A stretch of DNA of 64,000 bases from an uncultured Litoreibacter sp. (GTDB taxonomy: Bacteria; Pseudomonadota; Alphaproteobacteria; Rhodobacterales; Rhodobacteraceae). Position numbers and translations under genes: made by a program. Under the pieces are notes generated by a model. The model was not told the DNA's origin. It was given only the letters and a program-made list of their open reading frames with translations, and did no database searches. This document shows positions 37,480-46,614 of the stretch, one piece after another. How positions within the stretch are numbered: the stretch's first letter is position 1; every line of letters starts with the position of its first letter. The stretch is from NCBI GenBank assembly GCA_947494645.1, contig CANLVO010000002.1, positions 186,001 to 250,000 of the forward strand, in the 5' to 3' direction.

Positions 37480-39114
37480 TTAGCGCAGGACGGAATCCGC
37501 TAAGAGGCGCACGACCGTCGCCTGATTCAGGTAACCTGTCGTCTGCAATCTGCGTGCTTCCTGATATCTGCGGATGGCGCGACGGGTCTTGTCATCAAAT
37601 ACCCCGTCCACGGGACCCGGCTGCAGGCCTAACTTGGACAGCCTGTCTTCCATCAAGCGGCGTGTGCCTTGGCTCATGCCCAACCGCTCTTCATTGCGTT
37701 TGGCTGCATCAAGCGCCGCCTTGTTCTTGTTCGCAAACTCCAGCTCCGCAAGACGGGCGTTGGCTTGGGCCACAAATGCACCTTCAGGGTTGGCCTGCAA
37801 ATAGCCTTCATAGGCCGCCCCAGTGTCTACAGAGACCGCCGCATCCCAATCTGCACGATCCTGGGCTGCAGCCGCATCGCGCCGGGCATCTTCAAATGGC
37901 TTGAGACGCACAGCGGCAATCTCGGCGAATACTCCATCAGGGTAGCGTTCGAGATAGGCCCGCAGTCCTGCTTCATCACCCAGAGCGCCGGTTTCCTGCC
38001 AATACGCCCGGTCCTGACGCTCCAGCTCGACCCGACGGCGCTCTGCCTCCGCTTCCAGCTCTGCGTTGCGCCGGTCCGCCTGCACTTTCAGCCGATCCAT
38101 CATCCCGCGTGTCACAAAGCCTGTCGCGGCCAATCCGTTGGCTTGCTGAAACTTGGTGATCGCAGCGCGGGAACCCCGGCCGAAGATGCCATCAATGCCT
38201 TTCGGGTCATAATCCAGCAAGGTCAGGTTGCGCTGGATCTGTCGACGCGCATCGCGGCTGAGGCCCAACGCCTTCTCTTCAGCCTCGGCCAGTTTGGCAG
38301 GCTCCTGCTCGATGCGTTCAATGGCCCGCCGCGCCTCATCAACAAACAATCCGTCCGGATAGGTGTTGAGATAGCCTTGATAGCCAGCGGCTGTGTTGAT
38401 CCCTTGCGTGGCGGTCCAGAAGGCCCGCTCTGCGCTATTGGGGTCTTCCACCTCAACAGCAGGCGTCCCACCCATGAAGGGGATCAGCGGCGCCAGAAAG
38501 CCGCTGCCGGTCAATGTCGGCGCGCTCTGCAGGCTCGCCACGACACTCTGTCCATCGACGAGCAATGCGCCTTGCAGGAACTGCGCGATCTCCTCAGCCC
38601 CGCCGCTCACGATGGTCACGCCCTGCGGCGCTTCCGGAGCAGTGATCCCTGCGCTCAAGCCGCTGCCCAGTGCGAAGTCTCGCTCCTCTGTCCCCAACAG
38701 CACGACGGCTTGGCCCGGTGATGCCGCCGCCACGCCTGCCAACGCGTCCAAGGCAACGCCTTGGCCGCCCGCGCTTAATCGCGAAGGCGCATCTGCATCA
38801 GATCCAAATATCCAACTGCTCGCGCCGCTACTTGCGAAATGACCCGACACCGCGATGATCACACGGCCAGACCCGTCGGCCTTTTCCTGAATGTCTTCCA
38901 CCAATCCACGCAGTTCGGTCGCTGTCACGTCCTCGCCGGTCAGCACCTCGAACCCGGCTTCCTTCAGAGCTGCCTCTGCGTCCAACAGGTCGTCTGCGGC
39001 ACGAATGTCGCGGCCATTGTCATAGTTTTCGTTTGCAATCAGCAGCGCCACGTCTCCCGCCGCAGCGCTGAACCCGGCTGAACCCATCAGGGCGGACAAT
39101 AGAAAAACTCTCAT
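37480..39114 (-). CDS. Secreted caspase-like protein with two peptidoglycan-binding-type domains
   Basis: 544 residues from the ATG at 39114 with a signal peptide (1-20). Residues 20-190 resemble a caspase/metacaspase p20 domain. The histidine loop (VSGHFASSG) is kept, but where the catalytic cysteine should be (DAC-like) the sequence reads VVLLGTEERDF, so the protease is probably inactive. Two PG_binding_1 domains follow (near 280-345 and at the C-terminus), each preceded by an LGLSRDARR- or LGMSQGTRR-type start. Tol-Pal-like repeats (Y..YL..YPDG.F) lie between. It may be a structural periplasmic protein that binds peptidoglycan. Confidence 0.8.
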   Translation of the reverse strand: MRVFLLSALMGSAGFSAAAGDVALLIANENYDNGRDIRAADDLLDAEAALKEAGFEVLTGEDVTATELRGLVEDIQEKADGSGRVIIAVSGHFASSGASSWIFGSDADAPSRLSAGGQGVALDALAGVAAASPGQAVVLLGTEERDFALGSGLSAGITAPEAPQGVTIVSGGAEEIAQFLQGALLVDGQSVVASLQSAPTLTGSGFLAPLIPFMGGTPAVEVEDPNSAERAFWTATQGINTAAGYQGYLNTYPDGLFVDEARRAIERIEQEPAKLAEAEEKALGLSRDARRQIQRNLTLLDYDPKGIDGIFGRGSRAAITKFQQANGLAATGFVTRGMMDRLKVQADRRNAELEAEAERRRVELERQDRAYWQETGALGDEAGLRAYLERYPDGVFAEIAAVRLKPFEDARRDAAAAQDRADWDAAVSVDTGAAYEGYLQANPEGAFVAQANARLAELEFANKNKAALDAAKRNEERLGMSQGTRRLMEDRLSKLGLQPGPVDGVFDDKTRRAIRRYQEARRLQTTGYLNQATVVRLLADSVLR

Positions 39115-39143
39115 CAGTGACGCTCCTTTGGCATGGTAACGCG

Positions 39144-40280
39144 TCAATCGTAGCTGCGCTTGTCCTCAATCAACACCCCGTCCGCAGGCAAAGTTCCGCT
39201 GGGGACGATTTCAACGGTACCGCGCAACTTTAGCACGTCCTGAATGCTGCTCGTATAGTCTGCCCCCTCAGGGGCCTCGATACGGACGGTCATCGCGTCA
39301 GCGTCACCCTCGCGGGTGGCAACAACACGGGCGCGGGTGACCTCCGGATGGCGCTTCACAAACTCGGCCACCTGCTCAGGGCGCACGAACATGCCTTTGA
39401 TCTTGGTGGTCTGATCCGCGCGGCCCATCCAGCCCTTGATGCGCTTGCCCGTCCGCCCGCAAGGCGACTGCCCGCCCATAAAGGCGCTCATGTCGCCGGT
39501 CGCAAACCGAATGAGCGGATAGTCCGGATTAAGCGACGTCACGACGACCTCACCCACCTCTCCTTCAAGCACAGGGTCTGCGGTGCCGGGTGTCATGATC
39601 TCTACGATCACACCTTCATCAAGGATCATCCCTTCCATCGCAGGGCTTTCATAGGCGATATGGCCCAGATCTGCGGTGGCGTAGCATTGCAGACAAGTGA
39701 TCCCACGATCAGCATATCCCTGCCGCAGCGCCGGAAACAGCGCCCCGCCCGACACGCAGGCGGTCTTGAACCCCAGCGCCAGCCCCATCTCATCTGCTTT
39801 CTCAAGAATGACCTTCAGATAGTCTGGCGTCCCAGCGTAAGCCGTGCAGCCGATGTCATGGGCTGCTCGCGCTTGCAGCTCTGTTTGGCCTGTTCCGGCC
39901 GGGAGGACCCGCGCGCCCACGGCCCGCGCGCCGTTTTCAAACATCATTCCGGCAGGTGTCAGTTGGTAGCCGAAGCAATTCTGCACAATGTCGTCGCGCC
40001 CAATCCCGGCAGCATTCAGAAACCGCCCAAACCGCCACCAGTCATGGGTCACCCCGCCGGGCTCATAAATCGGTCCCGGAGACTGGAACACATGGGCTAC
40101 GTCTCCGACGGGCAAGCCTCCGAAAGGACCATCCGCTGCCTGCATCTGAGACAGGTCAGACTTGCGCAAAACAGGCTGCGTCGCCAAGTCGTCCACGCCG
40201 AGCGCTTTCAATTGCGCCAGTTGCCCCGCGTCCCGCGCGTCTGCGCTGCGGGTTTCCAAGTCGTCAAAAAAACCCATCAC
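39144..40280 (-). CDS. Phenylacetate-CoA ligase-like (PaaK family) protein
   Basis: 378-residue ANL-superfamily protein related to PaaK, shorter than the usual 410-440. The adenylate-binding middle (LQCYATADLGHIAYESP) and the hinge GDMSAFM..R.KGWMGRADQTTKIKGM-type region are recognisable. The N-terminal phosphate loop, normally SSGTTGKPT, reads FQSPGPIYEPGG, so normal ATP chemistry is doubtful. It is the last gene of the liv-type transporter operon, 39 bases after livF. PaaK-like genes recur beside such ABC transporters in Roseobacter genomes, suggesting a role in processing the imported acid. Confidence 0.75.
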   Translation of the reverse strand: MMGFFDDLETRSADARDAGQLAQLKALGVDDLATQPVLRKSDLSQMQAADGPFGGLPVGDVAHVFQSPGPIYEPGGVTHDWWRFGRFLNAAGIGRDDIVQNCFGYQLTPAGMMFENGARAVGARVLPAGTGQTELQARAAHDIGCTAYAGTPDYLKVILEKADEMGLALGFKTACVSGGALFPALRQGYADRGITCLQCYATADLGHIAYESPAMEGMILDEGVIVEIMTPGTADPVLEGEVGEVVVTSLNPDYPLIRFATGDMSAFMGGQSPCGRTGKRIKGWMGRADQTTKIKGMFVRPEQVAEFVKRHPEVTRARVVATREGDADAMTVRIEAPEGADYTSSIQDVLKLRGTVEIVPSGTLPADGVLIEDKRSYD

Positions 40281-40319
40281 GCACTCCGCTTCTTTTTGGC
40301 AATAATACTCAAGTTCAGA

Positions 40320-41156
40320 TCAGCTCAACCAGCGCTTGCGCCGCCGATACGAGCGCACGTCACGGAATGATTTACGACCCTCTTCAGACACGCCCAGATA
40401 GAACTCTTTCACATCTGGGTTCTCACGCAGATCGGCGGCGGGTCCGTCCATCACGACACGGCCGGACTCCAGAATATAGCCGTAATGCGCAAAACGTAGC
40501 GCCACATTGGTGTTCTGCTCAGCCAGCAGGAAGGAGACGCCCTCCTTCTGGTTAAGGTCTTTGACGATCCCGAAAATTTCTTCCACCAGCTGTGGAGCCA
40601 GCCCCATTGACGGCTCGTCCAGCAAGATCGTCTCGGGCCGCGACATCAGCGCCCGGCCTATCGCGCACATTTGCTGCTCGCCCCCGGAGGTGTATCCGGC
40701 CTGCGAGGTCCGGCGTTCTTTCAGACGCGGGAAGTAGGAATACACTTTCTCAAGATCGGCTGAGACCGCCCCACGCCCGTCGCCCCGTGTATAAGCGCCG
40801 GTCATCAGGTTTTCTTCAATGGTCAGATGCTCAAAGCAATGCCGCCCCTCCATCACTTGGATCACGCCACGTTTGACCATATCGGCAGGGTCCAGCCCTG
40901 CCACGCCATCCCCACGGTAGGAGATCGAGCCCTTGGTTACTTCCCCGCGTTCGGAATGCAGCAGGTTCGAGACAGCCTTCAGCGTCGTGGTTTTGCCCGC
41001 TCCGTTGCCACCTAACAGCGCGGTAATCCCGCCTTCGGCAACTTTCAGAGACACACCCTTAAGCACCAAAATGACGTGATTGTAGATCACCTCAATGTTG
41101 TTGACCTCCAGCAGCGTTTTCGCGGCCTCTTCTTCGTGTTTCACAGCAGCTTCCAC
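40320..41156 (-). CDS. livF: Branched-chain amino acid-type ABC transporter ATP-binding protein LivF
   Basis: 278-residue ABC ATPase of the LivF group. It has Walker A GGNGAGKTTT (near residue 49), signature TSGGEQQM, Walker B ILLDEPSMGL and the switch histidine region replaced as usual by LLAEQN. The C-terminus has a basic tail (RSYRRRKRWLS) of about 25 residues beyond typical LivF. It powers uptake together with LivG, LivH, LivM and LivK, encoded upstream in the same direction. An unusual patatin-like gene lies between it and livK. Confidence 0.9.
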   Translation of the reverse strand: MEAAVKHEEEAAKTLLEVNNIEVIYNHVILVLKGVSLKVAEGGITALLGGNGAGKTTTLKAVSNLLHSERGEVTKGSISYRGDGVAGLDPADMVKRGVIQVMEGRHCFEHLTIEENLMTGAYTRGDGRGAVSADLEKVYSYFPRLKERRTSQAGYTSGGEQQMCAIGRALMSRPETILLDEPSMGLAPQLVEEIFGIVKDLNQKEGVSFLLAEQNTNVALRFAHYGYILESGRVVMDGPAADLRENPDVKEFYLGVSEEGRKSFRDVRSYRRRKRWLS

Positions 41157-41168
41157 GGGGTGGTCTCC

Positions 41169-42422
41169 TTAATACTCATTTGCCAGAGCGTAGAGCTCGG
41201 CAGATGTCATGAAATCGATGGGCGACGTGCGGCCCAACTCGCGGCCCGCATCAAACAACGCAGTGGTGACACAGGCGTCAAAGGTTCCGACGGACTCGCC
41301 CAACGGGCAAATCTCTTCAACTTCCAGCTCGGCAATGACGCCTTGGACTTCCCAGTTTTCTCTCGATTCAGCAAAGGCGAGCGTCTCGGCGATCGAGTCG
41401 CGCAGCACCTCGTCGGACAACGTATAGAGAGATCGCTCGGCGTAACCGATCAGGCTATCGCGGACATTGCCCTTGGGCACTTTGAGTGACCCATTCACAA
41501 CAACGGTCGCTCTGATCGTCACGGGACGGTTGGTCTCGCGTGCCAATGTTGCCCGGGCAGACTCAACCGCGGTGAGGAAAATCTGGTCGCGCAGCCCGCC
41601 ATCGACATAAAGGGTGCCGTCAATATTGCGAGGCGGGAAGACGCCCGGGATCGCACCCGACGCCAGCATGACCTCCGCCATACAGTCGCGCCGCTGCGCG
41701 AGCGGCAGGTTTGATGCGGCCATACCACCCAAGTCGAACACGGTGGCCCGGGTGGTGTCGAGATCAACAGCCATAACCAGAAGCCGCGCGCCCGTCCGGT
41801 GATGGGTCGCGATATCTTCTATCATACCTTCGGTCAGCAGCCGCTTCAGGGTTCTTTCAAGCGGGGCGGGATGGAAGAAGGAAGGCGCTTTGGCAAGCGT
41901 GAATATCGGTCGGGCCCGCAATACTTCATCTTGGCTCAGGCCCCTGAATACATTCAGCGCGGGATCATGCGCATATCCGGAAAAGGCAATTGGGGCGAGC
42001 ATGCCGCCTGCGCTCACGCCGGTGACCAGATCAAATCTGGGACGCGGGGTTTTTGTATTCTCGGCCCAGCCACGCAGGAAGCCTGCTCCGAACGAGCCGT
42101 ACTGACCACCTGCCGACAGGGACAGGACGTCAATAACGATTGGCGCGGGTCTTGTGCCTGTAGGCGCTGGTGCACGAAGGGCTGGCGCAATGGATTGGCG
42201 CAGCCCGTCCAACATACTGGGGCCGATCTCTTCTGCATCCATGGCCATTGCTGGAAGCGCGGCCTCACCGGTGCGTGTTGGGTCGAAAACGGACTGAGCC
42301 GTCACAGTCGCATGTGGCCCCGAAACAGCGCTGCACATCAGCCCCTCACCGCGGTCCAATGCGCAACCGGCAAACCCCATGATCAAAAGCAGGGCTGGCA
42401 GTATTTTCGAGACACCAGTCAT
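41169..42422 (-). CDS. Patatin-like phospholipase, putative lipoprotein
   Basis: 417-residue protein with a lipoprotein signal (lipobox FAGC, Cys20), so probably anchored to the outer membrane facing the periplasm. The patatin domain starts with VLSLSAGGQYGSFGAGFL, the oxyanion-hole region; the nucleophile elbow is GVSAGG and the catalytic aspartate lies in YVDGGLRDQ. All elements of the Ser-Asp dyad are present. The natural substrate would be an acyl ester. It sits inside the transporter operon between livK and livF, which suggests it releases an acid that the transporter then takes up; this is inference. Confidence 0.85.
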   Translation of the reverse strand: MTGVSKILPALLLIMGFAGCALDRGEGLMCSAVSGPHATVTAQSVFDPTRTGEAALPAMAMDAEEIGPSMLDGLRQSIAPALRAPAPTGTRPAPIVIDVLSLSAGGQYGSFGAGFLRGWAENTKTPRPRFDLVTGVSAGGMLAPIAFSGYAHDPALNVFRGLSQDEVLRARPIFTLAKAPSFFHPAPLERTLKRLLTEGMIEDIATHHRTGARLLVMAVDLDTTRATVFDLGGMAASNLPLAQRRDCMAEVMLASGAIPGVFPPRNIDGTLYVDGGLRDQIFLTAVESARATLARETNRPVTIRATVVVNGSLKVPKGNVRDSLIGYAERSLYTLSDEVLRDSIAETLAFAESRENWEVQGVIAELEVEEICPLGESVGTFDACVTTALFDAGRELGRTSPIDFMTSAELYALANEY

Positions 42423-42475
42423 CGCGCCAAACTCAAGACCTCTCAGCGGGGTGGGAAATTCAAATCAGGTTTGGG

Positions 42476-42507
42476 TGCGGGCCGTTCCCAATAAAGAACG
42501 GCCCGCA
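42476..42507 (-). other. Hairpin after livK
   Basis: TGCGGGCCGTTC and GAACGGCCCGCA form a 12-pair stem around eight bases, nine bases past the livK stop. There is no T run. Such hairpins after binding-protein genes often stabilise the upstream mRNA so that binding protein is made in excess; a partial terminator is the alternative. Confidence 0.6.
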
Positions 42508-42515
42508 TTGTTCAC

Positions 42516-43793
42516 TTAAGAGCAGCTTGGCGTAATGCCGTTCTCTGCCGCAAACGCACCGGAGTCTTCCTCCACCAGCGCACCGATAACTTCTTGGTCC
42601 GAAGCCTCATAGCCAGTGATCAGGTTCCACTCGCCAGCGCCCGCGTCCCACTGAGCCACTGCACCAAGGCCGTTACCGCCATGGTTTTCGCAAGACACGC
42701 TGAACTCTGGTCCAAAGCCCGGAAGACCCAGTTCGGTCATTTTGGCTTCAGTGATCTCCAGAGCTTCCATGCCGTCGCGCATCATCGCAGGGGTGATCTC
42801 GGCAGTGCCGTGGATGCCTTGCGCGGTTTTCGCAGCTTCAGCGGCCAACATCGCCGCGTACATGCCACGATTGTAAAGCGCCGTGCCGACCTGATCGCCA
42901 GCGCCCGCAGCCTTACCCGCATCGACCACATATTTCTGCAAGTCGTCAAACAGCGGGTAGTCCTTGCCAAGGTTGTGGAAGGTCAGCGCCTTGTAGCCAT
43001 CCGCGCCGTCGCCCGCTGGCAGCACATCGTTTTCAGAGCCGGACCACCAGATGCCAATGAACTTGTCCATTGGGAAGCGAATGTTGGCCGCTTCCTGAAT
43101 GGCCACTTGGTTCATGACGCCCCAGCCCCACATCAGCACGTAGTCGGGCCGTTGCTGGCGGATTTGCAGCCATTGCGATTTTTGCTCCTGACCTGGGTGA
43201 TCAACAGCTACTTCCATCAGCTCAAAGCCATGCTTGCCGCTCAGCTCAGTCAGCGTGCGGATCGGCTCCTTGCCGTAAGCAGAGTTGTGATAGACCAGCG
43301 CGATTTTCTTGCCGCTGATGTCGCCGCCATTCTCATCAAGAATGTGGTTCACAGCATGGCTGGCGCCGTCCCAGTAGTTCGCCGGGTAGTTGAAGATGTT
43401 GCTGAACACTGCGCCGTTCTTGGCAGACGTCCGGCCATAGCCCATTGAGTGCACAGGGATGCCGTCAGCGGTTGCTTTCGGGATCAGCTGGTATGTGATG
43501 CCAGTCGACAGCGGTTGGTACACCAACGCGCCTTCGCCTTTGGTGGCCTCGTAGCATTCCACACCCTTCTCGGTGTTATAGCCAGTTTCGCACTCGATCA
43601 CCCGCGCCGCGACGCCGCCAATGCCGCCATCGCGTTCGTTGAGTAGTGTAAAGTAGTCCTCATAGCCATCCGCAAACGGAATGCCGTTGGCCGCGTAAGG
43701 GCCCGTCCGGTAGCTGAGTGACGGAAATACCAAATCCGCCATCACCGGGCTTGCGGCCATGATCGCCGCGGTTGCCATTGTCAAAAGTCTCAT
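42516..43793 (-). CDS. livK: ABC transporter substrate-binding protein (LivK-like)
   Basis: 425-residue periplasmic binding protein of the type 1 (leucine-binding) fold, with a signal peptide 1-19 (ending SPVMA) and a mature start DLVFPSLSYRTGPYAANG. Segments GGIGG, NPIF-like and the long central hinge fit the group of liv-type proteins that bind aromatic or short aliphatic acids rather than leucine. It gives the transporter its specificity, but the ligand cannot be read from the sequence. It lies downstream of livM with a 63-base gap and is followed by a strong hairpin, which may raise its expression over the membrane parts. Confidence 0.88.
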   Translation of the reverse strand: MRLLTMATAAIMAASPVMADLVFPSLSYRTGPYAANGIPFADGYEDYFTLLNERDGGIGGVAARVIECETGYNTEKGVECYEATKGEGALVYQPLSTGITYQLIPKATADGIPVHSMGYGRTSAKNGAVFSNIFNYPANYWDGASHAVNHILDENGGDISGKKIALVYHNSAYGKEPIRTLTELSGKHGFELMEVAVDHPGQEQKSQWLQIRQQRPDYVLMWGWGVMNQVAIQEAANIRFPMDKFIGIWWSGSENDVLPAGDGADGYKALTFHNLGKDYPLFDDLQKYVVDAGKAAGAGDQVGTALYNRGMYAAMLAAEAAKTAQGIHGTAEITPAMMRDGMEALEITEAKMTELGLPGFGPEFSVSCENHGGNGLGAVAQWDAGAGEWNLITGYEASDQEVIGALVEEDSGAFAAENGITPSCS

Positions 43794-43856
43794 AGTCTTA
43801 ATCCTCCCATTGGATTGGTTGATGATTTGGGCAGGGTTCTCCCCACCTCTGGTTGC

Positions 43857-44933
43857 TTAATGCGGGAACGGCCAAAGCCGTAACTTCTCTTTCGCGAGGC
43901 GCCAAAGCTGCGCCAACCCGTGCGGCTCCATGATCAGGAACATGATGATCAAACCGCCTGAGACGATAAACTGCAAATGTGCTGCCAGGTCAGTGGGCCA
44001 GCCAAGCCCGCCCACAAAGACGTTCTTCAGGAACACCGGCAGCAACACCATAAACGCCGCCCCGGCAAATGAGCCAAAGATCGAGCCTAGCCCGCCAATG
44101 ATGATCATGAAGAGCACGAGGAACGACTTGTCGATCCCGAAACTCTCTCCCACTTCAGCGGCCCCGAGATAGACCGAGAAGAACAATGCCCCGGCGATAC
44201 CAACAAAGAAGCCCGACACCATAAAGGCGGTCAGTTTCGCACCCATCGGGTTCACTCCGATGATTTCGGCGGCGATATCCATGTCGCGAATAGCCATCCA
44301 GCGCCGTCCCATCGAGCCACGCGTTAAGTTACGGGCAATGATTGCGCAGAGGGTAACGAATACAAGACAGATCAGATATTTTGCCCAGGCTTCGGTGTTA
44401 GGCCCGGTCACGATGATGCCAAAAACAGACCGCTCCGGTGCGGAGATCTGGCCCGAGGCGGAATAGTTGTAGAACCAACCCACCTTATTGAAGAGCCAAA
44501 CAAGGAAGAACTGCGCGGCCAGCGTCGCCACCGCCAAATAGAAGCCTTTGATCCTCAAAGACGGCAGACCGAACAGAGTCACCACAGCGGCCGTGATGCC
44601 TCCTGATAAGATCACATGGATAACGATGGAGATTTCAGGAAACGCCGTCATCAGCTTGTAGCAACTGTAAGCCCCGACCGCCATGAAAGCGCCGGTTCCC
44701 AGCGACACCTGTCCGCAATAGCCCGTAAGGATGTTCAGCCCAATGGCCGCAATTGCATAGATCAGGAACGGCACGAAAACAGCGTTGGCCCAATAGTCAT
44801 TGATAATGAATGGGATCACCAAAAACGCCACGGCGAGCACCACATAATAGCGGTAGCGGTCAAACCGGATCGGGAAGGTTTGGCTGTCCTCGGGGTAGGT
44901 GGTCGAGAAATCACCAGACTCGCGGTAAAACAT
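43857..44933 (-). CDS. livM: Branched-chain amino acid-type ABC transporter permease LivM
   Basis: 358 residues from the ATG at 44933 (MFYRESGDFS), chosen because GGGGGAC precedes it at proper distance; an in-frame start at 44963 would add ten residues. It has about ten membrane segments. The LivM signature NILTGYCGQVSLGTGAFMAVGAY lies near residue 70, and the coupling-helix region GRRWMAIRDMDIAAEIIGVN near residue 230 contacts the ATPases. It forms the channel with LivH. Confidence 0.92.
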   Translation of the reverse strand: MFYRESGDFSTTYPEDSQTFPIRFDRYRYYVVLAVAFLVIPFIINDYWANAVFVPFLIYAIAAIGLNILTGYCGQVSLGTGAFMAVGAYSCYKLMTAFPEISIVIHVILSGGITAAVVTLFGLPSLRIKGFYLAVATLAAQFFLVWLFNKVGWFYNYSASGQISAPERSVFGIIVTGPNTEAWAKYLICLVFVTLCAIIARNLTRGSMGRRWMAIRDMDIAAEIIGVNPMGAKLTAFMVSGFFVGIAGALFFSVYLGAAEVGESFGIDKSFLVLFMIIIGGLGSIFGSFAGAAFMVLLPVFLKNVFVGGLGWPTDLAAHLQFIVSGGLIIMFLIMEPHGLAQLWRLAKEKLRLWPFPH

Positions 44934-45038
44934 CAGGAACGTCCCCCTGCTTTGTTTTGGCAAACATACGCATCTAAAGGTTTCGGGTGGGTGGGACTCG
45001 TCGCGCCACGCGCGACGGTGTCACCCAAACGAACCATG

Positions 45039-46025
45039 TCAAACCCTCTCAATGATCTTCTCCCCAAACAGCCCTTGAGGGCGGAACACCAAAAAGATCA
45101 GTGCAAGGACGTAGGCAAACCAGTTCTCAGTCGCACCGCCCACCATGGGGCCAATGAGAAACTCGAACAGTTTTTCGCCCACGCCAATGATCAATCCGCC
45201 AACAATCGCACCGGGGATCGAAGTAAATCCGCCCAGCATCAACACGGGCAACGCCTTCAGCGCGATCAATGACAGCGAGAACTGAACACCAGATTTAGCG
45301 CCCCACATGATGCCCGCGACCAGTGCGACGAAACCTGCAATCGACCAGACCAATATCCAGATGAAGTTAAGAGAAATGCCAACAGACAGCGCGGCTTGGT
45401 GGTCATCTGCCACCGCCCGCAAGGCGCGGCCCTGTTTGGTATATTGAGAGAACGCGATCAATGCGCCCACCAGAATGATCGCAACGATCGTGGCTGAGAT
45501 GTCGAGATTGTCGATGAAGAACCCGTAGCCAAATGCCTCGAAGGTCGTGACGTCAATCCAGTCGTTGATCCCTTGCGGCAGGCCGATATCAAGCTTCTTG
45601 ATCTCGGCCCCCCACATAATGTCGCCGATGCCTTCCATCACGAAAGCCAACCCAATGGTCGCCATAAACAGCAGAATAGGCTCTTGGTTAACCAGATGTC
45701 TGAAGATGAATTTCTGTACGGCCCAAGCCAGACCAACCATGACCACCATCGTCATTGCGATGGCCAGAAGCGCTGGGACGTGCCAGCCAAAATGGTGAAT
45801 TTCCGTCCCAAAGATCGCGTTGATCAAATGCGAGAACGGCACCTGCCCTTCCATGATCCCGACAAGGGTCAGCGCCGCGAACAGAGCCATTACGCCCTGC
45901 GCATAATTGAAGATGCCCGACGCCTTGTAAATCAGCACAAAGCCTAGAGCGACAAGCGCATAGAGCACCCCGGCCATGAGGCCATTGAGGATGACCTCCA
46001 TTGCGAAAAGAAACTGGTCCGGCAT
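45039..46025 (-). CDS. livH: Branched-chain amino acid-type ABC transporter permease LivH
   Basis: 328 residues from the ATG at 46025 (MPDQFLFAMEVILNGL); the open frame extends further upstream but there it overlaps the previous gene. It has eight to nine membrane segments with the LivH N-terminal pattern LNGLMAGVLYALVALGFVLI and the coupling motif TKQGRALRAVADDHQAALSVG near residue 205. It pairs with LivM, encoded 105 bases downstream. A cytoplasmic loop near residue 130 (GAEIKKLDIGLPQGIND) is somewhat longer than in E. coli LivH. Confidence 0.92.
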   Translation of the reverse strand: MPDQFLFAMEVILNGLMAGVLYALVALGFVLIYKASGIFNYAQGVMALFAALTLVGIMEGQVPFSHLINAIFGTEIHHFGWHVPALLAIAMTMVVMVGLAWAVQKFIFRHLVNQEPILLFMATIGLAFVMEGIGDIMWGAEIKKLDIGLPQGINDWIDVTTFEAFGYGFFIDNLDISATIVAIILVGALIAFSQYTKQGRALRAVADDHQAALSVGISLNFIWILVWSIAGFVALVAGIMWGAKSGVQFSLSLIALKALPVLMLGGFTSIPGAIVGGLIIGVGEKLFEFLIGPMVGGATENWFAYVLALIFLVFRPQGLFGEKIIERV

Positions 46026-46044
46026 CAGATGCGCCCCCACGTTG

Positions 46045-46611
46045 TCAACATTCCAATACCTCTTTTTCAGGAAGAGCCACGCCAAACTGCGCCGCCCCTT
46101 TGCCCACGATAGTCGCACTCAAAACCAGCCGCTGGCCGGCGATACAGGCGGAAAGAGCCTGAGCGTTTTCTGCGTGGGCAAACCCGCCATGCCGTGCGAA
46201 TTGCACACCCGCAAAATTGCTCTCTGGCAAAGCATTGACCCAAGCCGTGATATGGCGGTCCGTTTGCGCCCCACTGAGGAAATCTGCCGTCGTCGCCTCA
46301 CGCTGCGCGTGGCAGATATATGGCCGCCCCGGCTTGTCGCCGTGCTGGCTGAAGACCACTTGGTAGTCCTGTTCTGGCGGGGCCAAACGCTGGTAGCTCA
46401 GATAGCCTACTGGCACGAATCCAGGCACCTTTTGCCAGCCGTCGAACACCTCGCTCGTGGCTAGGGTGACCGCTTGAACGCAAAGCTCCAGCAATTCACT
46501 GGCCCGAGCTGCCTGCGCGCCAGTGATCGTCTTGGCAGCGCCTGCTTGCCCAAGAAGCAAAGCGACGCTCAAGGCTCCGGTGACCGCCGATTTATGCCAA
46601 AGCGAAACCAC
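46045..46611 (-). CDS. Unknown secreted protein in liv operon
   Basis: 188-residue protein with a signal peptide (about 1-25, ending AGAA). The mature part has four cysteines (in LELCVQ, PYICHAQ, ALSACIAG and the last residue), which may form disulfides in the periplasm. I do not recognise the family. It is encoded three bases after a second unknown secreted protein of similar size, both between livG and livH. The two share the pattern of a signal, an early cysteine and a mid-protein C in a charged context, and might be distant relatives, but similarity is too low to claim. Role: possible accessory of uptake. Confidence 0.7.
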   Translation of the reverse strand: MVSLWHKSAVTGALSVALLLGQAGAAKTITGAQAARASELLELCVQAVTLATSEVFDGWQKVPGFVPVGYLSYQRLAPPEQDYQVVFSQHGDKPGRPYICHAQREATTADFLSGAQTDRHITAWVNALPESNFAGVQFARHGGFAHAENAQALSACIAGQRLVLSATIVGKGAAQFGVALPEKEVLEC

Positions 46612-46614
46612 CGG

